DNA of 64,000 nt from Asparagopsis taxiformis (taxonomy: Eukaryota; Rhodophyta; Florideophyceae; Bonnemaisoniales; Bonnemaisoniaceae): contig JALQPE010001932.1 of assembly GCA_030407315.1 (NCBI GenBank), positions 1 to 64,000 on the forward strand, written 5' to 3'. This document shows positions 1 to 13,004 of this stretch, piece by piece; position 1 is the stretch's first letter, and every line of letters begins with the position of its first letter. The notes under the pieces are model-generated. The model made no database searches. It was not told the DNA's origin and saw only the letters and a program-made list of their open reading frames with translations. Position numbers and translations under genes: made by a program.

Positions 1-640
1 TGCTGTCTCGTGCGAGAGATATTCCCTGTTTGGGATAGTGATTCGGCGAGGGCGTCGACACGGTCCGACAGGTGTCGGGTTGCTTCTGCGACTTGATCCC
101 AATCGGGATCTTTCTTCTTCCTCCCTACCGGATGTAGGGTCAGGGAAGTCAGCCGATCGGATGCGGCGAGCAGGAAACTCCTGTTGTCCTAATGGACTGG
201 CACTAAGCCGTGAATCGAAAGCTCCTCCAGACGAGTTTCCAAAAGAGATACGCGCTTAGCGAATTCGGCTTGACCTGATTCCAGGTTTCCACTAGGAACT
301 CGGCGTCCCGATCTTGGGTGGCTTCTCGGCTGGCGGCATCAGCTTTGGCTCGACCAGTCCATGACGGTTTCGACCGTAGCGTCTACGATTTCCGCCCTGC
401 GGTCTTGAAAACAGTTTCTCGACGGACGGTGCTGAATTCAGCCTTGAACTCTTCCAACCGTTCGTGAAGATTCGGTCGGCTCGGTCTTGCAGGGTGTTAA
501 TCACCACGCCTTCTTCGGCGATCAGATCCGAACGTGATAAGTCGCGGCAGGCGCCTAATGTCCTCACAGTAGGGCCGCTGTAGGGTACGAGGCGATCGTG
601 AAGATGATGGAAGAAAATTCTCTCAAAGAGACTTACCCGA
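1..640 (-). pseudogene. Decayed coiled-coil reading frame
   Basis: I do not recognise this gene. On the minus strand, coding-like stretches rich in Glu, Lys, Arg, Ala and Leu can be read in heptad style, for example a segment containing AEFAKRVSLLETRLEEL near 205-255 and one containing ATRHLSDRVDALAESL near 30-80. These two share a frame but are separated by a TAG (189-191). Upstream, around 300-520, similar Glu/Lys/Ala-rich pieces occur in other frames, so several indels are needed to join them. It could be the N-terminal coiled coil of a retrotransposon Gag, or of the kind of coiled-coil protein found elsewhere in this window; neither is proven. The frame runs off the left edge of the window. 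Confidence 0.3.
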
Positions 641-744
641 GGGTACAAGGTTCTAGGTCGAGGAGACCAATTACAGGTAGAAAATTCCGCTAGAGCGGCA
701 TACCACCCGACAGGTTGTCCCGCAGCCCGCGGTAGAGGAAGTGC

Positions 745-1030
745 ACGTCTGTGTTCTCGGAAATGGACGCGGACGTCCACAACCTCTAGTACACCTAGTA
801 TTACTAGGCGGACGTCCATGTTGTCCAGTATTTTGGATGTCCGCCTAGAACCGGACGTCCATGCGGTCTAGTACGTCTAGTATTACTAGGACGACATTCA
901 TTGTTTCTAGTACCACGGATGTCCTCCTCGGGATGGACTTCCACCATGTCTATGTCCGCCTAGGACGGGCGCCGGTTCAGAAATTCAAAAATTTCGACCC
1001 CAGAAATTTCTGCCGCCGTGCTCGACATGG
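745..1030 (+). repeat. Left-end subterminal repeat array, GGACGTCC type (copy 1)
   Basis: The array begins with CGTCTGTGTTCTCGGAAATG and then has repeated blocks of the palindrome GGACGTCC (or GGATGTCC) alternating with CTAGTAC/CTAGTATTACTAG. The same first 30 or so bases recur at 45,289 (same orientation) and end at 18,211 (opposite orientation), with unrelated DNA outside. I therefore read this as the left terminus of a DNA transposon family. Subterminal repeats of this type are characteristic of CACTA-like elements, where they bind transposon proteins. Confidence 0.65.
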
Positions 1031-2275
1031 ATGTCCGCATCCATCACGGCGACCACTCTAATTTTCCTTGTCGGTCGACTCCAATTTCGTCTTTAATTTT
1101 TCATCCTCTCGCTCACACCCCCTTCCTGTTGGTGCTCACCTCCCCCGTACTGTACCTCAAACACCCCCAATACCACTCTAGCGCGCATTTTCAGCTACCT
1201 GTCCCCGCTTCCACGGTGCACACCTCCATTCCATACCTACTTTTCGGCTTTACCGTACAGATTTCGTATAACCAGTCCTCATACTACCTCAGAATAAGGA
1301 AAAACACCCCTAACTCCTCGACCATGCTCTCCCCCATCACCTTTGCAACGTATTGTTCTTCAATACCTCTCTCCTCTACCTTCAACCCCTCTCCTTCGCC
1401 CTCTCCACAAACTTCCCCTGCAGCTTACTCTTCGAAAACCTCTCACTCCCCATCCCGTGCCCGACCTGCTCCACCCCTCCCTCCCTCAGCTGCTCCATGC
1501 CCCCACGCCATCCGCATCTTAGATACCGTATACAGCACCACCACCGGCCCACACTCCCGCTCCCCCGCCGTCTCCTCAGAACATCCTCTCTCTGAGCCAC
1601 ATATCAACTTGATAAGGGTTGAACCCCCCACTTCGCACCCTTCCTCCCACTCCCCTCCCTCCCCAAATACAATAACCCCCTTCTTCTCCATCACATCCCC
1701 ACTCACCACAGCCAGAACAGACGCCACCCCCCTCCCCCTCTTTCTCCTCACTTTCCTAAAACCCCCTCCTCTCGGCGCCTTCAACCACAGCCTCCTACGG
1801 TCCCACCTAAACACCTCCTCCGCCCTCACTACCCCCAACACCCCGCAGCGTCTCTCTAATCCCCATAATATGCTCGTCAGCACTCCTCTCCGAATCACAT
1901 TCCAGTCTAAACCCGCACTCCGTACATTTCCACCTCCCCCTGTACCATCCCAAGATTCCATCCCCCCCCCTACAGAACACATCCTCATACCAAAGAAGAA
2001 TTTTCTTCCTCCCTACATCATCCTTAAAACCTCCATCAGCTCCATGTAAATTTCGATGTAAAATATTTTCTCCACTATGCAATCTCAAACATGTATGAGC
2101 GTATGCCTTTCCGCTTTGTCAACCCTGAATATTTGTATTCATGTATTCATAAAATAGGGCCACCCACATCCCTATCCCGTTCTGCAAGCTTTACAAACCA
2201 CCAGACGCATACTCCACAACTATACAACAAACACTACTCGCTATTTCAGACGACGCGGTACACAAGTAGCATAGG
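1031..2275. other. Pyrimidine-rich internal part of the first transposon copy; no gene certain
   Basis: The plus strand is extremely rich in C and T, which leaves long open frames on both strands by composition alone (for example plus 1,018-2,049, Pro/Ser/Thr-rich). I do not accept these as genes. On the minus strand at 1,807-2,088 there is a short frame containing C-x2-C and a following histidine (KCTECGF...DEHIMG), which could be a zinc-finger exon, but it is isolated. Near 2,200-2,275 the sequence becomes similar to the junction between element A and its right-end units (about 14,740-14,790, opposite strand). Confidence 0.35.
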
Positions 2276-3570
2276 CTATGCTACTGGTACCGCGTTTTGA
2301 GACTGAGTCTCAACCTTCCGTGACGCCTCCCTGATGCGTACAAGTGGAAACACGTCTAGACGTATATCAGAAGTGAGGCGGGAATTTTCGGCACAGAGAT
2401 GCTGGGCCACCAAATGATTTTTCGGAAATTTTAGAATTTCTGGGCTGGCCAGCAACGCAATCGAGCTGGACATCCACCGGACGTCCATTTCAGGTTGGTC
2501 GGAGAGAGGGGGGGGCGGGGACATGATGAAACAAGGACCAAGACCTTTCCCTGACGTATTGAGCCTGAAATCGACCCTTCGTGAGACGCCATTTGGCTTA
2601 CAGTTGGTGCTTATAGAAGCCAGTGATAGCCCCGATCGGGGCGGTGGCCGGTTTCCGGCTTACAGTTGTGCTTACAGACGCCAGTGATAGCCCCCGATCG
2701 GGGCGGCGGTCGGTTCCTGGGGCCGTTGTGGCCAAATTAGACACCCTGATTTGAATTAAAATTTGGGCTATTCTCAAAAACATGCACATGTGAACATGTT
2801 TTTGAGATGGGGGTGTGCCGTACGGCACAATCGACCGCCCAAATCGTTGATTTTTTGCAAGATTTTTGTGCCCGAAATTTTAGAATTTCTGGGCTGGCCA
2901 GCAGTGCATCTGAGCTGGACATCCGCGGACGTCCAATTCAGGTTGGTCGTGTGCTGCCTACATCCACGCATTGCAGAAACTAAGCAGCGGGATCACTACT
3001 AATATAAAGTGCACGGAATATGAGTAACGTGATGGGTGAGTAGTGTTTGTGTTGAGGGAGTAAGGCGGGACCATTATGAAACACGGAAAAAAGATGCGTA
3101 CCTAGCATAACTTAGGCTTGAAGCCTGGAATCGACCCATCGTTCGACGCCATTTGGCTTACAGTTAGTGCTTACAGAAGCCAGTGATGACCCCGCTCGGG
3201 GCGGCGGCCGGTTCCTGGGGCCGTTGTGGCCAAATTAGACACCCTGATTTGAATTAAAATTTGGGCTATTCTCAAAAACATGCACATGTGAACATGTTTT
3301 TGAGATGGGGGTGTGCCGTACGGCACAATCGACCCGCCCAAATCGATGTTTTTTGCAATATTTTTTGTGCCCGAAATTGTAGAATTTCTGGGCTGGCCAG
3401 CAATGCATCTGAGCTGGACATCCACCGGACGTCCATTTCAGGTTGATCGTGTATCGTGCACGTCCACACATTACCGGAAGCAAGTAGGCGATGAAGCACG
3501 TACATACCCAATTGTTCTGCTATTTCTACATAGACCATCGAGTCTAGAGATGTGAGGGAATCGTCCTGGA
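2276..3570 (+). repeat. Right-end (R) repeat units of the GGACGTCC transposon family
   Basis: One partial and two full copies of a hairpin-rich unit of about 230 bp. Each full unit has, in order: an inverted repeat beginning CTCAAAAACATG around a CACATGTG core, the perfect palindrome GTGCCGTACGGCAC (2,814-2,827 and 3,313-3,326), the segment TTTTAGAATTTCTGGGCTGG, and a GGACGTCC-type site. Nine copies of the 14-bp palindrome occur in the window, always in this context. After each unit comes a less conserved tail of about 150-300 bp. ORFs called in these units exist only because the hairpins are open on both strands. Confidence 0.75.
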
Positions 3571-3718
3571 AATCATGCTCCAACCCACGAGGGAATGGAC
3601 AATCTAGTTTGAAAGCATGGAACGGAAGTACATTATACTAGGTTCATAGATTGGAAGTGATAAAGGAGATGATTATATTCTCGATAATTGTTTACCAAAG
3701 TAGTAGTTGTTAAGCTAT

Positions 3719-6700
3719 CTAGCCGTCGGAAAATTCTTCTTCGTCTTCGTCCTCACTATATTCAGGATCTCCCGGCAGAATAGGCGTTATCGGCAACTGT
3801 GGAGTTGATAGCTCAAGATGAATTTTGACCCGGTGTGAGGGTTCTCTTCTTGGGAGCTTCTGTCGTCTTCATCCGCATGATTCCGAGTTGCCCTGTCTTC
3901 GGCCTACGATCTTTCTTGACCGGGATGGGAACAACTGTCTTGTGGCGAACATTGACAGGTGCCGGTTGACTTTGCCTGGCAGACCGGCGCGGAGCATTGG
4001 CGATTACTTCTTCTTCGAATCCCAACCGCCTGATGAAACCAAACGAAACATTGTCGGGAATCGGATACGACGCATTCCTGAAATACGTGTGATACCTCGT
4101 TGTCGTGTGTGTGACACAACTCTGTCGACATGCCCTGCCCCGGCATGTTGTACATGGCCGTGACCGATGAAGACTGAACGTGGCGGAACGATTACCTTCT
4201 TCAGCTTCATCGTCTTGGCGTACATATCTAATTCCAGCGCTTTGGAAAAGACGTACTTGTGGGACCCTGGACACACCCAGATAGGGAATGGGTCATCTCC
4301 GTTGGCAATAACAAAGTAACCCGGAAGTTGATCTTTGCGGTCGCGAGGAGGAACAGGGAAATCATTGTGTGGGACCTGCCGAGGACACCCCTTCCCGTTA
4401 TCAAAAACCGTCCCCCAGATGCCGGCATGACAAGTTTTTCTCCCGGTAAACCGCGCACTCCTCCAGCCCTATCAGCCGGACAAGGATTCCCAACCACACA
4501 TCCCGGCATCCGAGTGGCTCGCCACCAAACTTGAACCGGTCGATATGCGTCTCATCGTTCTCGGCATAGTCAACCAGGCAGTGGCGCGTAGACGTGAAGC
4601 GAGCCCTCCCCTCATTCCGTTCTTCTCATCTGTTTCATCGTCCCCCGTATTGACAATGGGACTCCACAGCTGCCGGTTCCCAGGGTCCTTGTGCACCTCC
4701 TCCCCCTCCCACGTTCCCAAAAAGTACCGAAACAATTCCTGGTTAGGAATTTCTTCCATGAGACCCAAGTCAAATGGGAACTTGTCCGACGCATCGAGGT
4801 AGCTTACATCCGCGAAATTGTGCATCACCGTATACCCTCGCTCGTTGATTTCCGTTCGGCAATTGTGGAAGTACGCCATACCAGTGCCGGCCTCATACGA
4901 ATCCTTCCAGCTTGTAGACATTCGCGCAACCTGGGCGAAGTCCAGCCTCGAGGGTAGAAACGTCGATGTAGGCTCACACATCGCCTTGGCAGCCATCTTC
5001 CACGCTGCGAAAAACATCGGATAGATGGTGTCGATCTCGAAAACAAGATGACGAGCCCGATGTTGTTCCGGAATATGCAGCCCCTCAAACACAGGGTCCA
5101 TCGCCACTTGTTCAAATACCTCACCTCTCTGCCCTCCTCATCGATTTCCACACTCTCCAATAACAACCTGAGCTCAATCGGGGGCAGACAGCCAACCCTC
5201 ACCGATGCGATGACGTCCGCGGGACGCTGCGCCAGATGATGCCCTTCAGCTCGGTCTTTGACTTCGAAATCGTCGGGAAGAGATGGCATCCGGTCGTCGA
5301 ACAGGAGGTCGTGTTCAGAAGGAGAGTCACGAACGATGTAACCGTCTTCATCGACTTCGACTCCTTCCGGAACAGTGAATGTAATTGTCACTTCGCGGAC
5401 CCCCTTGCTTTCGACTTGGCCCTCGTCTGCACTGTGTTTCTTCCTCGTCCGAAACGTTATGGACAGATTCTTGGTTGGAGGGAGTCGCACCAGCACGTTG
5501 GTTATCTTGGGGGACAATCTCAACGGCAGAATCGGGGGAACGGGCGGAGTCTTCGTCAACCTCATCACCGGAAGCAGTGGCTTGTTGTTGATCGGTGGGT
5601 TTATCAACAACGGCCTGCTCTTCTTCCCCGGCGGATTGTTGTACCACAACCGGCTCTTTTCCTCGAGGCGTGTGCTCCCCGTCGAGCGAAGTCGCTGTGA
5701 ACGGCGGCGGATGCCATGCGAAGCAGGCTCATGTTCGACATTCCGCTGCTTCTTGTGAGTGAGTCTCACATTGGCAGCAGAAGGGCGGCGTTTGCGTCGA
5801 GCCTTAGTCTTCTTCTTCAATGTCGGATTGAAAAACTCTTTCAAGTTCGTTTCCAAATCCTGTAAACGCGTGGCTCTCCGTCGCATTCGAACCTCACTGC
5901 TCCGGTCGTCCCCTCTATACATTGCAATGGCATTGGTGAGATGCCATTGCAACTCCTTCGGCTGCTTAACCGACCCAATTGCCATCTCTGTGCTCAGAAA
6001 TGACTTGCGCATAATACTCTTTGGGCGCCCATACGCAGCGTACAGAGAATTTGCTATTGCAGTCACGCGACGGACGTATGTATAGAAGTCGTTCACGTCA
6101 AAGCGTCCATCCGGACGTCCACCATGAGCAGGGTTCAAGTACTCCGAAAGACCACGCAAGACGAAGACAAAGTTTTCTTCCAGCAACTCGCGCACTATCT
6201 TGTGGTCCAGGTGCGTTATCCCAATCTCGTTGCGGCGCTCGGAATTGTTCAGCTCACGCAACACTTCGTCGAGAACAGGATGCTTCAGCGTTGCTATAGC
6301 CAAACGCGTCCACCGCCGGGCCGTGTTCGTTGAATTCATCATCCCCATGAACTGCGCCTCGAACAATGTTCGGATGACATCAGACTCACGCAAGTCGCCA
6401 GCGTTTTCCACGTTATTTGCAACAGCAATCGTACGGATGAACTGCTGGATGGACGACAAGATTCGAACCAGGGAGCGCTCCGTCAGTTGCGTCCCAGTCG
6501 TATGGTTCGACTCTGCACTCTTGTGGATGATCTCATGAGGCTGAAGATCACTGTCGTCCTTGCGGCGAAGGTAGTACACATCCAGAGGCTGAGTAACCCA
6601 GCGCAAGCGGTTTGCGTCCTGTGGCAGCTTGGTTCTGTGCATACGGGTGAGGCGCGTGAAGTCATCGGCAATGCTATGCATAGCATTGAGACGATGCAGT

Positions 6701-7787
6701 CCGTCGATCACGGTCACGTTCGCATTGGCATGGAATTTGCCATTCTGGAACAGACGCGTGTCGGCGGGCAGATGCGTGTTCTGCGACCTCAGCACCGTCA
6801 CAGTGATACGCGAAGAGCTCACATACCCCACAGCCAACATATTGTTGCGCAGGTCCTCCACGTGGTCTTCTTTCACATCCCGAAGGGTCACGGCCGGTTC
6901 CACTAGCTGCCTCACCAACACAGTCGCTCCTTCTCCGACGTAATCCGACGTCACAAACTTGGGCACCGTAATTTGCGTCCCCTGCTGCTCACGAATGCTT
7001 TCCGCCACCTCCGGTTCGTCGTCCACTTCGGTTACGTCCTGCGTAGTAGCTTCGGTGACGTTGGAGCGAGCAGGGTGCTTCGTGCCTCCACTGGAGGGTC
7101 TTGCAGAGCGAGCAGGGCGCTTCGTGCCTCCCGAAACCGGACGGAGCGTGCTGGATGCTTCGTACCCCCCGAACCAGTGATTTCGCCTGCCGGACCGGTA
7201 CTGGGCATCCGTCCCGAGCTGGCCTGGTTCGTCGCTGCGTTGAAGTTTGACGCTGCAGCAGGGGTACGAATGTCGCTAGGGCCATCCTCCGCAGCGGGGC
7301 GCATCATCCGAGTATCCCAAGGGTAAAACGCCGCGGCGTATGCTCCACCCATCGTCTCCGGCGGTCCCTCGGCGCCATCAAACATGTACGGGAACGGGAG
7401 GTCCTTGAACTTGTCCTTAGTCGCAATGTTGCGCACGACGATATAGTCCGCCTCGTCGGTTTCCGGCAGCTGGTGGTTGTGCAGCGTGCGCGGAAGGCCA
7501 ACATCGCCACCAGCAGTGCTCACCGAAGCCGTCCCAATATGCACAGCCGCACCGTCCACGTCCGCAAACAATTGACATCGACGCCGCGCTTGAGTCCGCG
7601 CGACTCCGCTGACGCGCTCACTTGATCGCCGCAAACCGTTGAAAACAAACTGCTGAAATGCGTATCCGCCATGGTTGTTGAGTTGGAAAGGAAAAGAGAT
7701 GGTTGACGTTGACGTATTCGAGTGATGTGGATGGTATGTTTCACGTTGAAGAATGGTCGTGAACGCCAATCGCTGGAATAATAACAC
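3719..7787 (-). pseudogene. ParB-like / 2OG-Fe(II) dioxygenase-like fusion, frame-broken
   Basis: The gene reads leftward through several frames. The N-terminal part (7,787-7,032) is low complexity. The long frame after it (about 7,110-5,115) holds a ParB/sulfiredoxin-like domain with DVKEDHVEDLRNNMLAVGY and the signature VIDGLHRLNA near 6,690, then a helical region and a basic linker. Downstream frames contain a dioxygenase-like fold: H-x-D in ETHIDRF (about 4,550), CPGSHK (about 4,260), a later histidine in GHGHVQHAGAG (about 4,150) and an arginine in TRYHTY (about 4,090), finishing with an acidic tail that stops at 3,719. The same landmarks occur in the gene at 39,964-43,597, which supports the assignment. 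At least five frame changes (near 7,115, 5,115, 4,600, 4,140, 3,840) are needed. I favour mutational decay, but some could be introns. The start is uncertain: the first frame opens with GTG, and an ATG lies at about 7,671 in another frame. R units flank it on both sides. Confidence 0.6.
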
Positions 7788-7949
7788 AATACAACCGAAA
7801 TTTTGTTAGGTACACACCTATCGTGACCGCTGGAATGCAAGACAGGCAATCGAGATGTGAGTGTCCGTTCGGAACGGGCCCGAGTCGGGCTCTCGAAACC
7901 TGACGAGGTGGCGTGAAGCAGGCAGTGTCCTTGATGTGTAATGTGTTAA

Positions 7950-8650
7950 AATTACAGCTGTCAAGCTAGGCGGGTTTTGGGCGGCTGCGAGCACCCCTTT
8001 ATCCGGGGAACACCCTGATTTGAGTTAAAATTTGGGCTATTCTCAAAAACATGCACATGTGAACATGTTTTTGAGATGGGGGTGTGCCGTACGGCACAAT
8101 CGACCCGCCCAAATCGTTGATTTTTGCAAGATTTTTTGTGCCCGAAATTTTAGAATTTCTGGGCTGGCCAGCAATGCAATCTGAGCTGGACATCCGCCGG
8201 ACGTCCAATTCAGGTTAGTCGTGTGCTGCCTACATCGACGCATTGCAGAAACTAAGCCAGCGGGCTCACTACTAATACAAAGTGCACGGAATATGAGTAA
8301 CGTGATGGGTGAGTAGTGTTTGTGTTGAGGGAGTAAGGCGGGACCATTATGAAACACGGAAGAAGATTTCTCCCTAGCATAACTTAGGCTTAAAGCCTGG
8401 AATCGACCCATCTTTCGGCGCCATTTAGCCTCACAGTTAGTGCTTACAGAAGCCAGTGATGGCCCCACTCGGGGCGGCGGCCGGTTCCTGGGGCCGTTGT
8501 GGCCAAATTAGACACCCTGATTTGAATTAAAATTTGGGCTATTCTCAAAAACATGCACATGTGAACATGTTTTTGAGATGGGGGTGTGCCGTACGGCACA
8601 ATCGACCCGCCCAAATCGTTGATTTTTCACAATTTTTTCTGCCCGAAATT
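7950..8650 (+). repeat. R units upstream of the ParB-like gene
   Basis: One complete R unit and most of a second, with the GTGCCGTACGGCAC palindrome at 8,084-8,097 and 8,586-8,599. The segment starts with ACAGCTGT, AGCTAGGC and CGAGCACCCCT, and the same order recurs at about 59,915 in element B. The orientation matches the units at 2,276-3,570, so the ParB-like gene sits between two sets of R units pointing the same way. Confidence 0.7.
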
Positions 8651-10238
8651 TTAGAATTTCTGGGCTAGCCAGCAATGTAATTAAGCCGGACATCCACCAG
8701 ACGTCCATTCTGGGTTGTTCGTGTGCTGCTCACATCCACGCATTACAGCAACCACGCAGGCGGGCCCACTGCTCATACGAAGTGCACGTAGTATGTGCAG
8801 CACGATGGATGAGTAGTGTTTGTCGTGAGAAAGTGGGGTGGGAGCATGTCGAAACAAGGACCAAAACTTTGCCCTGGCGTATTGAGCCTGAGCCTGGAAT
8901 CGATCCTTCGTGAGATGTGGCTTTGCTTACAGTTGATGCTTACAGAAGCCAGCGATGGCCCCGCTCGGGGCGTCGGATGGCTTCTTCTGGGGCCGTTGTG
9001 GCCAGATTAGACACCTTGATTTGAGTTGAATTTTGAGCCATTCTCAAAAACATGCACATGTGAACATGTTTTTGAGATGGGGGTGTGCCGTACGGCACTT
9101 TCGACCGCCCAAATCGATGTATTTTGCATTTTTTTTCTGACTGAAATTTTAGAATTTCTGGGCTCGCCAGCAATGCAATTGAGCTGGACATTCACCGGAC
9201 GTCCATTTCAGGTTGGTCGAGTATTGCACATGGATACAGTTTTGCAGCTATTTCTCAGCCCAACATTTTAGAATTTCAGGGCTGACCAGCAATGTAACCG
9301 AGCCGGACTTCCACTGGACGTCCATTTCAAGCTAGGCGAGTGCTGCACATTTGCTCGCATCGCAGCAACTAAGCAAGTGTTGAGAGCACCGAGATGCCAT
9401 GCAGACAAGAGGGAATCGGCTGCAAACGGCTTCCCTGGTCGGCGGCTGGATGTCTGGATGTGAATGGCTGCAAGCATGGAAATCTTGCTACCGCACGGCG
9501 CATACACACTGCAGCAGCACATCACTGACGCATGCGAAAGTTGGGTGCTGCAGTGCGGTTTGTTTGTGTGTTTGTGTGTGTATGACGAACCTTGTGGTAT
9601 CCCTAGGCGTGCACTGGTGCAAAAAGTTTGGACTGCCCCATCGGTCGTACTTTGACGCATTTACATGCATCGGAGAACGACCAAGGAGGTAGAGCAGCAA
9701 TCGCTGTTGGCTGAGCGTCCAAACTAGAGGGCTTTGGGCAATGGTTCTATAGCAGTCATTTAAAGGACGCCCACCGTTGATGACTGAGATCCACGGTGTG
9801 TTTAGTATTCATGGTGTTGTCCTGCATTGGCGGACGTCGAAGACGAGTACTTCCAGTGAGCGTCCAAGGTGAACAGCTCAGCAGAGGATTATGATGTGGA
9901 TGTGAAGGCATGGATGAGGCCAGCAGGAACGTTTCTGCAAGATGGGCGTGAGTGGGTAAGTGAGCGGGGAGGGGCCGCTCGGGGCGCTTGGTAGCCTCTG
10001 GGGCCGTTGTGGCCAAATTAGAATCAAGCCTATGTCCGGCGGACGTCCTGAATTGCTTTATTTTTTGGGCTATTCTCAAAAACATGCACATGTGAACATG
10101 TTTTTGAGATGGGGGTGTGCCGTACGGCACTTTTGACCGCCCAAATCGATGTATTTTTGCATTTTTTTTCTGACTGAAATTTTAGAATTTCTGGGCTCGC
10201 CAGCAATGCAATTGCGCTGGTCATTCATCGGACGTCTA
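8650..10238 (+). repeat. Left arm of a 1.6-kb inverted repeat
   Basis: This arm pairs with 13,005-14,602 on the opposite strand. I compared several stretches by eye (8,700-8,780, 9,019-9,140, 10,020-10,230) and saw only scattered single-base differences, roughly one per hundred bases. The arm contains R units with GTGCCGTACGGCAC at 9,084-9,097 and 10,117-10,130. ORFs inside it are mirrored in the other arm and look like by-products of the repeat. Confidence 0.85.
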
Positions 10239-10392
10239 TATGTGCTCAAGCGATTGCTGTCTGCTTCAAATACTTGAGACATTATTGCCCCACACGACAT
10301 AAAGTCCCCCAACATGCGACGCCCATCAAACATAAACAATTTCATCCTCTTACTACATTCTAGTCGCACACATACATCCATCTCCAAAAAAA

Positions 10393-10821
10393 AATGTCAT
10401 TTAAACACCACCAGTTCCGCTTCATCGTACGCCAATACCGCCCAGTCGCCCAGCAGACAAGCTAGCCGTGCAGAAAATAAGCACCGCCATCTACGACGGA
10501 AACGACTGGATCTCATCATCGCTCTCAGCATTTCCAACAAGCCCAACATGTTTCCCCTACGTCACCCTCCAAAACGATACCATTGTATACTTCTGCATTC
10601 TCCGTCAATTGCATTCATTCAATCTGCGCAATGAATTCTTCAATCTCGAAGCCGGCCGGGTTTTCTGCCTATCCTGCAATAATGGCATTGGAGAAAGTTC
10701 TCTAGCAATGGCCACTAAAGCCTTGATGCAACTACACGGTGCTGATTGCTTCTATCGCTTCCTCAAATCTGTCGACATTTACAACATACCATCCATCCGA
10801 CACATTTCCAAACTAAAATAG
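10393..10821 (+). CDS. Small hypothetical protein in the inverted-repeat spacer
   Basis: I do not recognise this protein. An ATG at 10,393 opens a short frame that meets a TAG, and a second, longer frame (about 10,468-10,821, stop TAG) has a natural-looking composition, with segments such as TAIYDGNDWI and FCLSCNNGIG. A CAG just before 10,474 could be a splice acceptor joining the two, but no strong donor is evident. The longer frame has no ATG near its start. It is the only spacer segment that looks protein-coding to me, and it may be a remnant. Confidence 0.25.
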
Positions 10822-13004
10822 ACTGTTCATGACAAACTCGTGTGTAGCCCCATTTAGACCACTCACCACTGGTATCTGCTGAGTCACCGCGCACTGCCCT
10901 GGTGCTCCCTCCTGAATTCGCTTGGGCTGTCTCAATACATTCCGTACTATGCCTATGAAGCAGTCCCGTTATGGATCAGCGTTCTGCGTGTTCAGCACAT
11001 CATCCCCACGTTACCAGAGCTGCAATTTCTCAGCGGTACGGGTATCATCAATCCTTAGCACAGATGTGATACAGCAGCCGATGCAGGTCAATTTCTAGAC
11101 TCATAATTTTGCACTCAAGAAGGGAGATCGGTATGGAAATTGTCCGGCATAACAAACCGCCTGTCCTGCTCTCCTGCAGAGCAAGCTCCATCGATCCAGT
11201 TGATCAGGAACCTGGCGACATGTACTCGGCGTTCGTTCCGGACGCGGAAAGGGCAAATTGTTGTGTGGCGTTTGCAGATTCAGTCGCAACGGGAAGCGAT
11301 GAAACTTTCCGCATGGCGTTTGACGGCGGTTTATCTGAGACAGACATCGCGCGATCGGTGTTTCTGTCCAGATGAAGCTGGAGATCAATGCCGTATTTGA
11401 GCTGATAATTGGAGCAAAGATTTGAAACAAATTTTCTGTGCAAATTTACGACGCGACACGGCAGAGGGTGGATAACTCAACGTTAGATGTTATTGGTTGA
11501 GCCAACATTACAAGACCGTACCGACGACACGCGCAATCATTGATTTTTCGCTCATTGCTTAGAGAGCAAAACTGTCCAATGGTCGTATCAAGTTAGACCA
11601 GCACATATTTCCGCAACATCTGGTGGAACGAAGTCGGTGCTCACGAAGCCTGAGAGCTGCCTTGAGTCGAGGCTTTTGTACGCCGCCTTATCTGTGGTAG
11701 TTTCATACTGCGTTGTTTCACCATTGGACTTGTGCCACGCACACTTGGATCTCTCTCCATACGTACGTGTAGATAAGATGTGAATTGAGCTACAATAGCA
11801 TACCAAACTGGAAACCAGTATCTACATGCTTTGTGAGAATATAATGCCTCTTCTCGAGAAAAGGCCTCCTTCGGAGTACTAGATTTCATCCAACCATATC
11901 CATCCATCTCCCATCGCTTCAGCATGAAATCATCACCTTCCATCCATCGCAACGTGCGTCTCTATCCAAACACCACTCTCCACACATCTCCCCGATCTTT
12001 CAGTCCGACCGTACCCGGCGGCGGCCGAGAGTAACGTACTGGCCATTGTTAAAAGCATCTACGACGGCAATGAGCGCATATATTAAATCCTTCTCTATGT
12101 GAACAGAGACCCTGATTGCCTCTCGTTTGTGGCAGAAATCAAACAAACACAAAGTGGGAGGATTTGTCTTGTTCCGACACCTGTCAAACCCCGATGCGCA
12201 GCACCAGGTAATCTGAATTGAAGGCGGTCGTATGCGGCCTGGAGCTCGGAGCCACGGTGCAAAATATGAAACAATACGTTTTGTAACCCCCCTACTGCAA
12301 CTCGTCCATGCGAGAAGCAAAAGCTGCAGATTTTTAGCAAGTATCGATAGCTACAAAAAACCACTGCAACGTTTATTCCAGACTTGTATAAATTTTCATT
12401 AGCAATTACATTACCAAACACGAATAGTATTGCATTAAGATTTTTATGAGAATGACAGGGGTCAGCGGCCGGGTTCCCTCCAGCTCAGCTTAGCTCAGCT
12501 CCGGATGCAGATGTGGTGAAGGGAAGAGAGAACAGTCAGATATTCTACCATAATCTGATTTGATTTGCAATCCGAGAACTTCTTGACTCCCAAAGTGTAA
12601 ACAGTATCCCTGCATATTGGCATCGACCAAAAGAACTGCAGCACTAACTCAATTTTCATTGCAGAGATCAGCACAACGTATTCGTCTTGAGTGTCACAAG
12701 TTGCTCTTAGATGGCGCTAGCTCGAAGCTAGGAGAGTTGGTAGTTGTGCCGAGTCGGCGTCTTCGGTTTGATCGCTCGTGTGAATCATTTATGATATGAT
12801 ATGATATCCAAGCAAAATGGCAGGCAAGGAGATACAAAGCCACGCAACAATCAAGCTTACCACATTCCCCAGCCAGAATCACCATAGCAATCCTTGCAGT
12901 CTGCATCCCACAGATCATCTTACGCAGTGCGTGCTGCCCAGGTCGTTATTCGGCCCTATCCAGAAACACTTTCAGGCCTAGTGCAACCAGTAGATCTGAA
13001 ATGG
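10822..13004. other. Rest of the inverted-repeat spacer; no gene supported
   Basis: Mixed-composition unique DNA. There is one short ATG-started frame at 11,109-11,375 (plus, 88 codons) with fairly even composition but no recognisable motif. I could not identify RNA genes, LTRs or terminal repeats here. A short ATGATATG tandem lies near 12,790. Confidence 0.4.

Noticed and set aside
292..819. Minus-strand ORF of 175 codons as an intact gene
   Set aside because: Its start lies within the transposon terminal array, and coding-like heptad sequence continues in other frames, so it is a fragment of decayed sequence at best.
1018..2049. Long plus-strand ORF (343 codons) and opposite-strand ORFs as genes
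   Set aside because: The strand is so C/T-rich that stop codons are rare in several frames; the products are low-complexity Pro/Ser/Thr or Gly/Arg/Glu with no motifs.
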